Shown: piece after piece, positions 43,561 to 53,133 of the stretch
Position numbering within the stretch: the stretch's first letter is position 1
How the letters are laid out: every line of letters starts with the position of its first letter
Source of the DNA: Olleya namhaensis
GTDB lineage: Bacteria; Bacteroidota; Bacteroidia; Flavobacteriales; Flavobacteriaceae
DNA: 64,000 bases
Reading direction: 5' to 3'
NCBI RefSeq assembly: GCF_900114005.1
Contig: NZ_FORM01000010.1
Coordinates: forward strand, 1 to 64,000
The notes under the pieces: model-generated
What the model was told of the DNA's origin: nothing
Databases searched by the model: none
Seen by the model: the letters and a program-made list of their open reading frames with translations, nothing else
Translations under genes and position numbers: made by a program

Positions 43561-45840
43561 ATGAAGTTAACACAAAATATTATTTTAAAGTTTGCTACAG
43601 TTGCACTTGTTTTTACGATGTATTCATGTAAAAAAGAAACTAATGCTGTATCCAAAAATAATGCTACTACACAAACAGATCAAGCACATCCTAAGCTTAT
43701 TTTAACAGCGCAAGGTGTTAAAGATATTAGAGCGCAATTGGGTGATATTCCAATTTTTGATGCCACTTTAGAAGCTGTTAAAGAAGAAATAGATGCTGAA
43801 ATTGCACTAGGAATTGATACGCCAATACCTGTAGATTATTCTGGTGGATATACGCATGTACGTCATAAGCGTAATATGATAGTTATGCAAAAGGCTGGAG
43901 TGTTATACCAAATTTTAGACGACGAAAAATATGCTAAATATGTAAAAGACATGTTGATGCAATATGAGGCGTTGTACAAAACATTACCATTACACCCTAA
44001 AACAAGATCTTACGCTAGAGGTAAACTATTCTGGCAATGTTTAAATGATTCTAATTGGTTAGTGTATGTGAGTCAGGCTTATGACTGTGTTTACAATTAT
44101 TTGTCTGAAGACGAACGTGTCAAATTAGAAACTAATTTATTCAAACCATTTGCAGATCATATTTCAATAGATAGTCCTCAGTTTTATCAAAGAGTACACA
44201 ATCATAGTACTTGGGGTAATGCTGCGGTTGGAATGATTGGTTTAGTTATGGGTGATGAAGAGTTGTTAGACCGCGCTTTGTACGGTATTAAAGGTTTAAA
44301 ATTAGATACAAAAGAAAAAGATGATGATGGTGGTTTTTTAAATAAAGATGGTAAAGCAGGATTCTTAGCAAATATCGAGGAGCCTTTTTCTCCAGACGGT
44401 TATTATAATGAAGGGCCATATTACCAACGCTACGCGATGTATCCTTTTTTAATTTTTGCTGAAGGTTTGCATAACGTCAAACCAGAATTGAAAATATTTG
44501 AATATAAAGAAGGGGTTTTACTTAAATCTATAAATACATTATTGAATTTGTCTGATGCAGATGGAGATTTTTTTCCACTTAATGATGGTCAAAAGGGAAT
44601 GTCTTATTATACAAGCGCTTTAGTTACAGCAGTTGATATTTCGTATCATTTTGGAATTCAAGATGCAGGATTATTATCAATAGCCTCTAAACAAGATCGT
44701 GTATTATTAGACGATTCAGGGTTGGCGGTTGCATTAGGTATTAAGAATGGTAAATCGGAACCTTTCAATAAACAATCTATTAACCTGTCTGATGGACCAA
44801 AAGGGACACAAGGAGGTGTTGCTATTTTGAGAAACGACGATGTAGAGTTGGTGTTTAAGTATGCTGCTCAAGGGTCAAGTCACGGGCATTATGATAAGTT
44901 GTCGTATTCTTTATACGAAAAAGGAGAAGAAGTTATTCAAGATTATGGTTTAGCGCGTTTTGTTAATATCGAACAAAAAGGAGGTGGTAATTACCTAAAG
45001 GAAAACAAGACTTGGGCAAAACAAACTATTGCACACAATACGGTAACACAAAATGAAACATCTCATTTTAATGCCAAATATGAAATAGGTAGTAAGCATC
45101 ACTCGGTGTTAAACTATTTTTCTTCAGAAAATCAAAATGTGCAAGTTGCAAGTGCTAAAGAAGTTAATGCTTATCCAGGGACGGAAATGCTGCGTACTAT
45201 GGCAATTATTAAAGACGAAGATTTTGAAAAACCATATGTGTTAGATATTATGAAGGTGACTTCGGATAAAGCTAATAAGTATGATTTTCCATATTACTTT
45301 TTAGGACAAGTAGTGCAAACAAATTTTAAGTATAGCGTACCTAAGGTATTAACTGCTTTGGGGGATAAAAACGGATATCAACATCTATTTGTAGAAGGGA
45401 CTGCAAAAGCGTCTAGCGATAATAGTAAATTATCATGGTTAAATAAAGGTAAGTTTTACACTTTAACATCTGTAACTAATGATAAAGATCAATTGCTTTT
45501 TACTAGAATTGGAGCAAACGATCCAGAATTTAATTTAAGAAGAGAGGCAGCATTAATGTTGAGACGCAAAGATTCTAAAAACACAATTTTTGTATCTACT
45601 ATCGAAGCGCACGGAAGTTATAGTCCAGTTACAGAATCTGCAATAAATTCTAACAGTAACATAAAAGAATTAAAAGTGGTTTTAGATTCTGCAGATTATA
45701 CGGCAGTGCAGATTACTAATATAAAAGGTAAGGTCAAACTGTTTATAACATCAAATGAAGAAGACTCTAAAAAAGTAAAACATAATGTAAAAATTAATGA
45801 TAAGAATTATGAGTGGTCAGGTTCTTATTATTTTGAATAA
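43561..45840 (+). CDS. Polysaccharide lyase family 17 oligoalginate lyase (lipoprotein)
   Basis: 759 residues. The lipoprotein signal ends MYSCKKE. The N-terminal alpha-barrel holds the VHNHSTWGNAA pair (asparagine-histidine, as in the active site of Alg17c) and the GYYNEGPYYQRY tyrosines. The heparinase II/III-like beta domain starts near residue 410, with SSHGHYDKLSY and QDYGLARF. PL17 enzymes act exolytically on alginate oligomers to release unsaturated monomer, most likely in the periplasm. First gene of unit B. Confidence 0.95.
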   Translation: MKLTQNIILKFATVALVFTMYSCKKETNAVSKNNATTQTDQAHPKLILTAQGVKDIRAQLGDIPIFDATLEAVKEEIDAEIALGIDTPIPVDYSGGYTHVRHKRNMIVMQKAGVLYQILDDEKYAKYVKDMLMQYEALYKTLPLHPKTRSYARGKLFWQCLNDSNWLVYVSQAYDCVYNYLSEDERVKLETNLFKPFADHISIDSPQFYQRVHNHSTWGNAAVGMIGLVMGDEELLDRALYGIKGLKLDTKEKDDDGGFLNKDGKAGFLANIEEPFSPDGYYNEGPYYQRYAMYPFLIFAEGLHNVKPELKIFEYKEGVLLKSINTLLNLSDADGDFFPLNDGQKGMSYYTSALVTAVDISYHFGIQDAGLLSIASKQDRVLLDDSGLAVALGIKNGKSEPFNKQSINLSDGPKGTQGGVAILRNDDVELVFKYAAQGSSHGHYDKLSYSLYEKGEEVIQDYGLARFVNIEQKGGGNYLKENKTWAKQTIAHNTVTQNETSHFNAKYEIGSKHHSVLNYFSSENQNVQVASAKEVNAYPGTEMLRTMAIIKDEDFEKPYVLDIMKVTSDKANKYDFPYYFLGQVVQTNFKYSVPKVLTALGDKNGYQHLFVEGTAKASSDNSKLSWLNKGKFYTLTSVTNDKDQLLFTRIGANDPEFNLRREAALMLRRKDSKNTIFVSTIEAHGSYSPVTESAINSNSNIKELKVVLDSADYTAVQITNIKGKVKLFITSNEEDSKKVKHNVKINDKNYEWSGSYYFE

Positions 45841-45850
45841 ATAAAATAAA

Positions 45851-45873
45851 TGTCAGACTGAGTGCAGTTGAAG
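45851..45873. repeat. Short dispersed repeat of the CTGAGYGYAGTYGAAG family
   Basis: TGTCAGACTGAGTGCAG followed by TTGAAG, 10 bp after the PL17 stop and just before kdgF. It is related to 39946-39968 and 6615-6632. Confidence 0.55.
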
Positions 45874-45899
45874 TGCTCAAAAAATTAAATATAAATATT

Positions 45900-46271
45900 A
45901 TGAAAAGATTTAGCGAAAAGTACATAGTAACAAAAGACATGGAATGGGAAGTGCTTGGTGGAGGAGTATCAAGAAAATTTTTAGGTTACGATAATCAAAT
46001 AATGATGGTGAGTGTTAAATTTGATAAAGGGGCTTTAGGAGCGCCACATCAACATTTTCATACGCAAGCGACTTATTGCGTGTCAGGTAAATTTGAATTT
46101 GAAATTGATGGTGTAAAGCAAATAGTAGAAGCCGGAGATGGTGTTTATATTGAGCCTAATTTACTACATAGTGCGGTTTGTTTAGAAGAAGGACAGTTAA
46201 TAGATACATTTAGTCCTGTAAGAGAAGACTTTTTAACTGGCGTTGGTCCATCTTATTTTGCAGATAAATAA
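45900..46271 (+). CDS. kdgF: KdgF cupin, unsaturated uronate ring-opening enzyme
   Basis: 123 residues from the ATG at 45900. A single cupin domain has metal ligands in PHQHFHTQATYCVSGKFEFEID (two histidines and a glutamine) and a later histidine in PNLLHSAV. The arginine in SPVREDFL is conserved. KdgF converts the 4,5-unsaturated uronate released by PL17 into the linear keto sugar DEH. Unit B thus couples monomer release with ring opening. Confidence 0.93.
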   Translation: MKRFSEKYIVTKDMEWEVLGGGVSRKFLGYDNQIMMVSVKFDKGALGAPHQHFHTQATYCVSGKFEFEIDGVKQIVEAGDGVYIEPNLLHSAVCLEEGQLIDTFSPVREDFLTGVGPSYFADK

Positions 46272-46428
46272 ATAAAGCATTTAGTTGTTTTATTGTTTTC
46301 TAGTCTAGATGTTACTAAATACTAGTAAATCAGCAATACAACGCGCTAATGTTTGCTATTTTAACACCAATATCCTCTATTTTAACATTTAAAAATTACG
46401 AAAACGTTGTAATTAACAAAATTTTATA
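46272..46428. other. Intergenic region between kdgF and the susC promoter
   Basis: About 155 AT-rich bases with no gene and no strong terminator. It contains the -33 TTG (46407-46409) of the susC promoter. Confidence 0.4.
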
Positions 46429-46460
46429 TATATTTGGTAAACCAGATTGGTAAACCAATT
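46429..46460 (+). promoter_or_regulatory. Promoter -7 element with overlapping tandem GntR operator, copy C (susC operon)
   Basis: -33 TTG at 46407-46409, 19-base gap, and the exact -7 TATATTTG at 46429-46436. The operator (46434-46460) is identical over 27 bp to copy A, with two TGGTAAACCA units 13 bp apart. Confidence 0.83.
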
Positions 46461-46649
46461 CCTATCAGGTGTTTAACCACAAAAAAAGGATAGGTTTTAA
46501 AGCCTACCCTTTTAATAAAAATACTTCTTCGACGGGAAGTAATTATGTTAAAAACATAACATTACAAAAGTAGCAAACATATTGATACTTGCCTAATAAT
46601 TGTGTTTTTAGTAAAACAAATTAATTAACTAATAACTTAAAAATTAATT
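46461..46649 (+). other. Structured 5' leader of susC
   Basis: About 190 bases between promoter and ATG. It contains several small inverted repeats: TAGG with CCTA (about 46490-46508), ACTTC with GAAGT (about 46526-46541) and TATGTT with AACATA. No known riboswitch is recognised. Confidence 0.35.
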
Positions 46650-49600
46650 ATGAATTTAAAAGCTAAATCGGCACTATTTGCAATGCTCTTCATGTGTATT
46701 GCTGCTTTTGCGCAAGACAGTGTAACAATAAAAGGAGCAGTGGTTGATGCAGAGTACAGCATGCCATTGCCTAATGTAAATGTTATTATTGTAGGAACTA
46801 GTACTGGGGCAAGTACGGATTTTGATGGTAACTATCAAATACAAGCCAAAAAAGGAGATGTTATACAATTCTCATATATTGGATATACTGCAAAGACCGT
46901 TATTGTTGGTGCTCAAACAACCGTTAATGTAGCTCTAGGTGTAGATGCTAATACTTTGGAAGAAGTAGTAATTGTTGGGTACGGAACACAAAAGAAAAGT
47001 CATTTAACAGGTTCTATATCTAAAGTAACAAACGAAGATTTAGATCAGATTGCTGTTTCTAGAGTAGATGATGCTTTAGTAGGACAAGTTTCTGGTGTAA
47101 ATATCGCAGCAACACAAGGGGAAGCGGGTTCTGCTCCTACGATTAGAATTAGAGGTACAGGTTCTGTATCTGGTAGTTCTGATCCATTAATTGTTGTTGA
47201 TGGTCTTGTTGTTGATAATGATTACTTAGGGTCGTTAAATATGAATGATGTTGCTTCTTTTGAGGTGCTTAAAGATGCAGCTTCTGCTGCTATTTATGGT
47301 TCTCGTGGAGGTAATGGAGTTATCATGATTACAACTAAAGAAGGTAAATCAGGAAAAACAAAATTCACATATAATACGTTAACAGGTTTTAAAGAAGCAA
47401 GACAAAGTGAAGATTACTATTTTTCAGTAGCAGAAACTGCTGCTGCAGAATTAGCTGCAACTGGAACATTGTCTGATAGAACAAAATACAAGCAGTTAAT
47501 AGGTATTGATAACGACTGGCAAAATATTATTTTTGATGGTGGAGTTATTACTACACACTCATTTAGTGCTAGAGGTGGAGATGATAAAACTAAATTTAGT
47601 ACATCTTTAGGGTATATTCATGATGAAGGTGTATTATTAACTGATGAAGTTAAAAACTATAGTTACAAATTAAGATTAGATACTAAGTTAACAGATAAGC
47701 TTTCTATGGGGATTAATCTTAACCCTTCTTTTAATGATAAAAGACGTTTTGATGGATCAACTCATGATATTTTAAGACAGACCTCTTGGTTACCTGTTTA
47801 TCATGATGAAAACACAATTAGATTTGTAGACAGAGGGACTTATCCTGATGTTCAAGTTGGTGATTACGCAACACAACGTCATTTTGATAATTATGATTTA
47901 TATGGAGACGGTAGTACATTAGTAGATATTAGTAATACGTCTAATACAAATCCAGCTGCAAAAGTTTTAGAGCGTCAAAGAAACGAGTACAAGCTTAAAT
48001 TAAGAGCTAGTTTATATGGTAAATATGACTTTAATGATAATTTATCATTTAAAAGTACAATTGGAGGAGATTACCAAAATACAGTTAGAGAAAGAAATCA
48101 AGGTCCTTTAGCTAGTCGTAATGGTGAGTCTGCAGTTCAATATGATGAAGAAGTACTTAACGTATCTAGATTAGTTTCTGATAATTTCTTATCATATAAT
48201 AAAGGATTTGGTAATCATGATGTTTCTGCAGTATTAGGGGCGTCTTCAGAATTACAAAAAGGAGAGTATAAAGCAACTAGATTAACAGGTTACAACTCTG
48301 AGTTAGAAGGTACTTTAGGTGGTACTACAACTGTTGGAGCTGGTAACCAATTTGAATATAAGCAAGCTTTGTTTTCTTATTTTTTAAGAGTAAACTACGC
48401 ATATGATGATAAGTATTTAGCATCAATCAGTTTAAGACGTGATGGAAGTTCTGTTTTTGGAGAAGACAATAAATATGGAACATTTCCAGCAGCATCTTTA
48501 GGTTGGAATATTTCTAAAGAAGACTTTTTGTCTGAAAGCGAAGTAGTTAATAATCTTAAATTTAGAGTGAGTTATGGTGTTACAGGTAACAATGCACTAA
48601 GAATAGCTTCTAACTCTGTGTTAGATAACAATGCATTAATTAACTATTACCCATCATTATCTTTAGCGTCTAATTTTAGTTATGCAGGAGATTCGGCTAT
48701 AAGTGCAATTAATATTGCTAACCCTGATTTAAAATGGGAACGTTCTGTCGAAATAAATCCAGGTATTGATTTTGGTCTTTTTAATAATAGAATTACAGGT
48801 TCTGTAGATGTGTACAAGCGTACAAGTGATCAATTATTATTATCTAACCCTATATCTAACACAACTGGATTTAGTGAAGCTTTAGTAAATATTGGTAAAG
48901 TGGAAAACAGAGGTATTGAATTAGAACTTAGAACTAAGAATGTTAATACTCAAGATTTTAAATGGACATCAACAATGTTGGCTTCTAGAAATAAAAATGA
49001 GTTAATTGACTTTGCAGATTCTAATGGTCAAATTTTAAATGTAGATTCTAAAAGAGCTGCAGAATGGATAAATCAAGTTGGTCAGCCAATATCTTCATTT
49101 TACGGTTGGGTAGTTGAGTCTGATATTCCATTAGAGTATATCGCTAATCCATACCATCCAATCGGAGGGGAAGCACAAGATGTTTATGTAAAAGATTTAA
49201 ATGGTGATGGTGTAATTGATGATGATGATAAAACTAAATTAGGAGATCCTTACCCGGATATTGTATGGAGTTTTACAAACGATTTCCAATTTGGAGATGT
49301 GGATTTAAGCTTTATGTTTCAAGGTAGTCATGGTGCAGAGGTGAGAAATATGGGAGATCAATATTTATTTAACCATTTTAATTCTTCTCAAGATTTTATT
49401 TCTTCAACACCAAACCAACAATTTATAAAGCAGAAAATATTTACTGATGATATTATTCAAGACGCTTCATACGTAGCTTTAAGAACTGTAAGTATTGGGT
49501 ATAATTTTACTGATAAATTATTAGATAAAACATTATTTTCTAAAGCAAGAGTGTATGCTACAGGGCAAAACTTATTGTATGTAACAGCAAGTGATTATAC

Positions 49601-49712
49601 AGGTTTTAACCCAGAGTCTGTAGATAATACGTCGGCTACTACTTACGGGTATCAAAGAGGAGGTTCTCCTATTCAAAGAACAATTTCTGTTGGATTAAAC
49701 CTAGAATTTTAA
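46650..49712 (+). CDS. susC: SusC/RagA family TonB-dependent oligosaccharide importer
   Basis: 1020 residues. It has a signal peptide (ending AAFAQ), a carboxypeptidase-regulatory-like domain (VTIKGAVVDAEYSMPLPNVN), a TonB box-like EEVVIVGYGTQ, a plug domain (GQVSGVNI...LIVVDG...YGSRGGNGVIMITTK) and a 22-strand barrel ending in LNLEF. With SusD it forms the outer-membrane pedal-bin importer. The neighbours indicate alginate oligomers as cargo. First gene of unit C. Confidence 0.96.
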   Translation: MNLKAKSALFAMLFMCIAAFAQDSVTIKGAVVDAEYSMPLPNVNVIIVGTSTGASTDFDGNYQIQAKKGDVIQFSYIGYTAKTVIVGAQTTVNVALGVDANTLEEVVIVGYGTQKKSHLTGSISKVTNEDLDQIAVSRVDDALVGQVSGVNIAATQGEAGSAPTIRIRGTGSVSGSSDPLIVVDGLVVDNDYLGSLNMNDVASFEVLKDAASAAIYGSRGGNGVIMITTKEGKSGKTKFTYNTLTGFKEARQSEDYYFSVAETAAAELAATGTLSDRTKYKQLIGIDNDWQNIIFDGGVITTHSFSARGGDDKTKFSTSLGYIHDEGVLLTDEVKNYSYKLRLDTKLTDKLSMGINLNPSFNDKRRFDGSTHDILRQTSWLPVYHDENTIRFVDRGTYPDVQVGDYATQRHFDNYDLYGDGSTLVDISNTSNTNPAAKVLERQRNEYKLKLRASLYGKYDFNDNLSFKSTIGGDYQNTVRERNQGPLASRNGESAVQYDEEVLNVSRLVSDNFLSYNKGFGNHDVSAVLGASSELQKGEYKATRLTGYNSELEGTLGGTTTVGAGNQFEYKQALFSYFLRVNYAYDDKYLASISLRRDGSSVFGEDNKYGTFPAASLGWNISKEDFLSESEVVNNLKFRVSYGVTGNNALRIASNSVLDNNALINYYPSLSLASNFSYAGDSAISAINIANPDLKWERSVEINPGIDFGLFNNRITGSVDVYKRTSDQLLLSNPISNTTGFSEALVNIGKVENRGIELELRTKNVNTQDFKWTSTMLASRNKNELIDFADSNGQILNVDSKRAAEWINQVGQPISSFYGWVVESDIPLEYIANPYHPIGGEAQDVYVKDLNGDGVIDDDDKTKLGDPYPDIVWSFTNDFQFGDVDLSFMFQGSHGAEVRNMGDQYLFNHFNSSQDFISSTPNQQFIKQKIFTDDIIQDASYVALRTVSIGYNFTDKLLDKTLFSKARVYATGQNLLYVTASDYTGFNPESVDNTSATTYGYQRGGSPIQRTISVGLNLEF

Positions 49713-49729
49713 TTTTAAAAAAAGATAAA

Positions 49730-51157
49730 ATGAAAAAATATATAAAAATATCGACGGTTTTATTGGTCGTTTTATTAGCCTCTTCTTGTGAAGATTTTTT
49801 ATCACCAGAACCAACATCTGTATCAAATGCAGAAACATTTTTTGAGTCTGAAGCTGATTTAGAACTGGCAGCAATAGCAATGTATGATGCTATGCAAGGA
49901 GTAAACTCTACATCAACAAATGACAATCACGGTGCGCAGGTTGATTTTTACGTTCAAGAAATGTTAAGCGATAATACAAGATCAAAGAATGTAGGGGGAG
50001 AAGGAGAGTCTGCTCAATTTGAAAGCTTTACTGTAGAAGCAACAAATGGTATTGTAGATGATTATTATAGAAGTAATTATCAAACTATTTATAGAGCTAA
50101 TGTTGTTTTAGAAAACTTAAGTGTAGCTGGTAGTGCTGCTTCTAGATTTGAAGCAGAAGCTAAATTTGTTAGAGCATATGCTTACTTTAATTTAGTACGT
50201 TCATTTGGAGATGTGCCTTTAGTAACAAGTGTAATTGGTATTGCTGATACAGCAATCCAATTTACAAGAGTAGATTCTGATTTAATTTACGATGTAATTA
50301 TTGATGACTTAACAACAGCAGTTGCTGGTTTAGATAATACGTATAAAACTAGAGCGTCTAAAGCTGCAGCGCAAGCTTTATTAGCTAAAGTGTATTTAAC
50401 AACAGGTACTAATTATGGTTTAGCACAAACATTATGTGAGTCTGTAATGGGTGCAGGGTTTGTTTTAGAACCAAATTTTAAAGATGTGTTTTATTCTGAA
50501 TTAAATAACGAGATTATTTTCGCTATAGACTATGTAGGTGATTCTTCAGCAGATAGTCAAAACTTTTCTGCAGAATGGTTAAATGCAGTAGGTAGAACAG
50601 CAGGTGTTAATTATACAACTCAAGAAGTTAGAGATGCATTAGATGCTCTAGGAGGAGACAGAACATTATATTCTTATAGACAAGATCCTTTATTATTATC
50701 TCAATTTCAGGTAGCTAAATTTATACCAAATGGAGATGATACATTAGGTATTGCAGCGACTTCAAGTAATCCAACGTTAGCAGGTAATGATTTAATAGTA
50801 CTTAGGTATGCAGATGTTTTACTTATGCATGTTGAAGCTATTATGGCAGGACAGCAATCAACATCAGCACAAGCAGCTTTAGATTCTTTTGAAGAAGTAA
50901 GATTACGTGCAGGATTAGTTGGTGATGCGGATGGTACAATTACTAAACAAGAATTACTAGATGAAAGACGTGTAGAGTTAGCTTTTGAAAATCAGCGTTT
51001 TTTCGATTTAGTTCGTTTTAATGTAGCTCAAGATGTACTTTCTACTTTTTCAGATAATAACGGTTATAATTTTAGTGTTTCAGATTTGTTATTACCAATC
51101 CCACAAAGAGAAATAAACTTAAGTCAAGGTGCTTTAGGGCAAAATCCTGGTTATTAA
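49730..51157 (+). CDS. susD: SusD/RagB family substrate-binding lipoprotein
   Basis: 475 residues with a lipoprotein signal (LLASSCEDF), the SusD N-terminal helix-turn pattern (PEPTSVSNAETFFESEADLELAAIAMYDAM), TPR-like helices (AEAKFVRAYAYFNLVRSFGDVPLV) and the C-terminal RRVELAFENQRFFDLVRF block. It lies 17 bp after susC and caps the importer on the cell surface. Confidence 0.95.
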   Translation: MKKYIKISTVLLVVLLASSCEDFLSPEPTSVSNAETFFESEADLELAAIAMYDAMQGVNSTSTNDNHGAQVDFYVQEMLSDNTRSKNVGGEGESAQFESFTVEATNGIVDDYYRSNYQTIYRANVVLENLSVAGSAASRFEAEAKFVRAYAYFNLVRSFGDVPLVTSVIGIADTAIQFTRVDSDLIYDVIIDDLTTAVAGLDNTYKTRASKAAAQALLAKVYLTTGTNYGLAQTLCESVMGAGFVLEPNFKDVFYSELNNEIIFAIDYVGDSSADSQNFSAEWLNAVGRTAGVNYTTQEVRDALDALGGDRTLYSYRQDPLLLSQFQVAKFIPNGDDTLGIAATSSNPTLAGNDLIVLRYADVLLMHVEAIMAGQQSTSAQAALDSFEEVRLRAGLVGDADGTITKQELLDERRVELAFENQRFFDLVRFNVAQDVLSTFSDNNGYNFSVSDLLLPIPQREINLSQGALGQNPGY

Positions 51158-51175
51158 TTTTAAAAATATTGTAAG

Positions 51176-52048
51176 ATGAAAAAACAAGTAAAAAAAATAA
51201 TTTGGATTGCAACCTCTATAGTAATGGCAGCGTCAATCCAATCATGTGACGAATTTGAAAAATTTGAGCCTATAGGTGCTAACTCTATTGCAGATGCTAC
51301 ACCTCCTACAGCTAGTTTTTCTTATTCGCAAGGAGAAGGTACAAATGGAGATGAATGGATGAATTATTCTTTCGGAAATTTATCTGCTAGCTCAACAACA
51401 TATAGTTGGGATTTAGGAAACGGAACAACATCAACAGAGTTTGAACCAACAACAGTTTATCCAGCAGAAGGTATGTATACTGTTACTTTAACTGCTTCAG
51501 ATGATTTAGGAGTTTCAAGTACATTTACAGAAACAATTGAAGTAGTTGAACCAGAAGTGCCTTTAGCTATAGTACCTACTATCGGAGAACAAGGTTTCGA
51601 AGATGGAAGTGACGCTTGTGGTACTGCTGCAGACGGACGTGATTGTTGGAGAAATAGTGATTTAGGAGGTGTTATTCAGATTACTTCAAGCCCTGTTCAC
51701 GAAGGTTCTCAAGCAGCTAAGTTTCCTTCAGCAGGAGATCGTGTTGCTTACCAAGAGTTAACTGTTTCACCTAATTCAGATTACACTTTAACGTATTTTT
51801 ATACTTTAAAGACTAATAATCCTGGTTCTATAACTGTTTCAGTTTTAGCAGGAGGTGGTCATACAGATTTAACAACTGCATTAGCTGCAACTATTGAAGA
51901 TTTCGAAGGTTCAGATCAAACAAGTTCTAATGACTATGTTGCTGCGAATGTTATGTTTAATTCAGGAGCAAATTCTACAATTTCAATTCTTGTAACAAAT
52001 CAAGGAGAAGAAGCTAGAATTGATAATTTTGCTATCATGGCAAACTAA
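51176..52048 (+). CDS. PKD-domain surface glycan-binding lipoprotein
   Basis: 290 residues. A lipoprotein signal (IQSCDEF) is followed by a PKD domain (about residues 40-125; YSWDLGNGTTSTEFEPTTVYPAEGMYTVTLTASD). The C-terminal beta-sandwich (about 135-290) resembles family 4/9/22-type carbohydrate-binding modules. Genes in this position, directly after susD, usually encode surface glycan-binding proteins. Alginate binding is inferred from context. Confidence 0.85.
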   Translation: MKKQVKKIIWIATSIVMAASIQSCDEFEKFEPIGANSIADATPPTASFSYSQGEGTNGDEWMNYSFGNLSASSTTYSWDLGNGTTSTEFEPTTVYPAEGMYTVTLTASDDLGVSSTFTETIEVVEPEVPLAIVPTIGEQGFEDGSDACGTAADGRDCWRNSDLGGVIQITSSPVHEGSQAAKFPSAGDRVAYQELTVSPNSDYTLTYFYTLKTNNPGSITVSVLAGGGHTDLTTALAATIEDFEGSDQTSSNDYVAANVMFNSGANSTISILVTNQGEEARIDNFAIMAN

Positions 52049-52080
52049 TAATTTAATAAAACATTTAAAGACTGAAACAT

Positions 52081-52986
52081 ATGCGTATAAAACTTAAATT
52101 AATTGTCTTGTTTGTGTTTGTTTCAGTTTTAAATGCTAACTGTCAATCTAGTAAGGTTGTTACAGAAGATGATACAGAAACTAAAACTAAAAAGAAGAAG
52201 AAAAAAAAGAAGAAGTTTAAACTTCCGGAAATAGATTTAACACATTGGAAAGTAACGACACCTGCGGGTGATGGAAAAAAACCTCAAGAGGTTTCTCCTC
52301 CAGAGATAATGGATTATGCCACTAATGAAGCTTTAAAGCCTTATATGTATAATGATTCTACAAGAGGAGCTATCGTTTTTTATGCTTTTCCTAGTAAAGC
52401 AACTACTGCCAATACAAAATATTCTAGATCAGAGCTTAGAGAACAAATGGTGTCTGGTGAGAATAATGTTAATTGGACATTTAAAGAAGGTGGTTACATG
52501 AAAGGAAAACTAGCTATTGATGATATATCAAAAGATAGTAAAGGTAAATATCACCGTGTCATAATCATGCAAATTCATGGTAGATTAACAAATGAACAGC
52601 GAGACTTAATAGGTGAAAAAGATAATAATGCACCTCCAATGCTTAAAATTTATTGGGATAAAGGTAAAATTAGAGTTAAAACTAAGGTGCTTAAAAATCT
52701 AAATGCTACGCCAGAACAAATGTTACATGAAGATGCATGGGGCGATGATGAAGGTTTTAATTTTGAACAGGAAGTTGGTTTTAGGAAATTTACATTAGAA
52801 GTAGAAGTTTCGGATGGTAAAATGGTTGTTATTTTAAATAAAAATGAGTTTAAAGTATATGATAATATCCATATGAAAAAGTGGGGCATTTTTGAAAACT
52901 ATTTTAAGGCAGGAAACTATTTGCAAACTAGAGATGAAGGTGCGTTTGCTAAGGTTAGATATTATGACCTAGAAGTAAAACATTAA
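52081..52986 (+). CDS. Polysaccharide lyase family 7 alginate lyase, third copy
   Basis: 301 residues. PL7 motifs are RSELRE, QIHG and YFKAGNY, closest to the lyase at 35554. The signal peptide (1-20) ends LNANC. The residue before cysteine is asparagine, so lipidation is uncertain. Residues 37-48 are almost pure lysine. No serine/aspartate linker is present. It is the last lyase of unit C and probably acts at the SusCD complex or in the periplasm. Confidence 0.92.
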   Translation: MRIKLKLIVLFVFVSVLNANCQSSKVVTEDDTETKTKKKKKKKKKFKLPEIDLTHWKVTTPAGDGKKPQEVSPPEIMDYATNEALKPYMYNDSTRGAIVFYAFPSKATTANTKYSRSELREQMVSGENNVNWTFKEGGYMKGKLAIDDISKDSKGKYHRVIIMQIHGRLTNEQRDLIGEKDNNAPPMLKIYWDKGKIRVKTKVLKNLNATPEQMLHEDAWGDDEGFNFEQEVGFRKFTLEVEVSDGKMVVILNKNEFKVYDNIHMKKWGIFENYFKAGNYLQTRDEGAFAKVRYYDLEVKH

Positions 52987-53015
52987 TAATATTTTGATTA
53001 GTCTTTTTAATTAAG

Positions 53016-53058
53016 TTAAGCTTTGGAGGTCTTATATAGACCTTTAAGTTTAGCTTAA
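53016..53058 (+). other. Large imperfect hairpin between PL7 and the regulator gene
   Basis: Outer stem TTAAGCT/AGCTTAA and inner stem AGGTC/GACCT, separated by internal loops. No T-run follows. It may be an mRNA 3'-stabilising or partial termination element that reduces expression of gntR relative to susCD. Confidence 0.45.
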
Positions 53059-53133
53059 TAATTATTAAAAGAATATTGTTAAGTTTTTAGTAAATTTACC
53101 AATGATAAATGATACTTAAAATATATAATTTAT

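Noticed and set aside
53090-53105. Possible operator upstream of gntR (AGTAAATTTACCAAT)
   Set aside because: It has only one clean ACCAAT arm and the wrong centre length compared with the three true sites.
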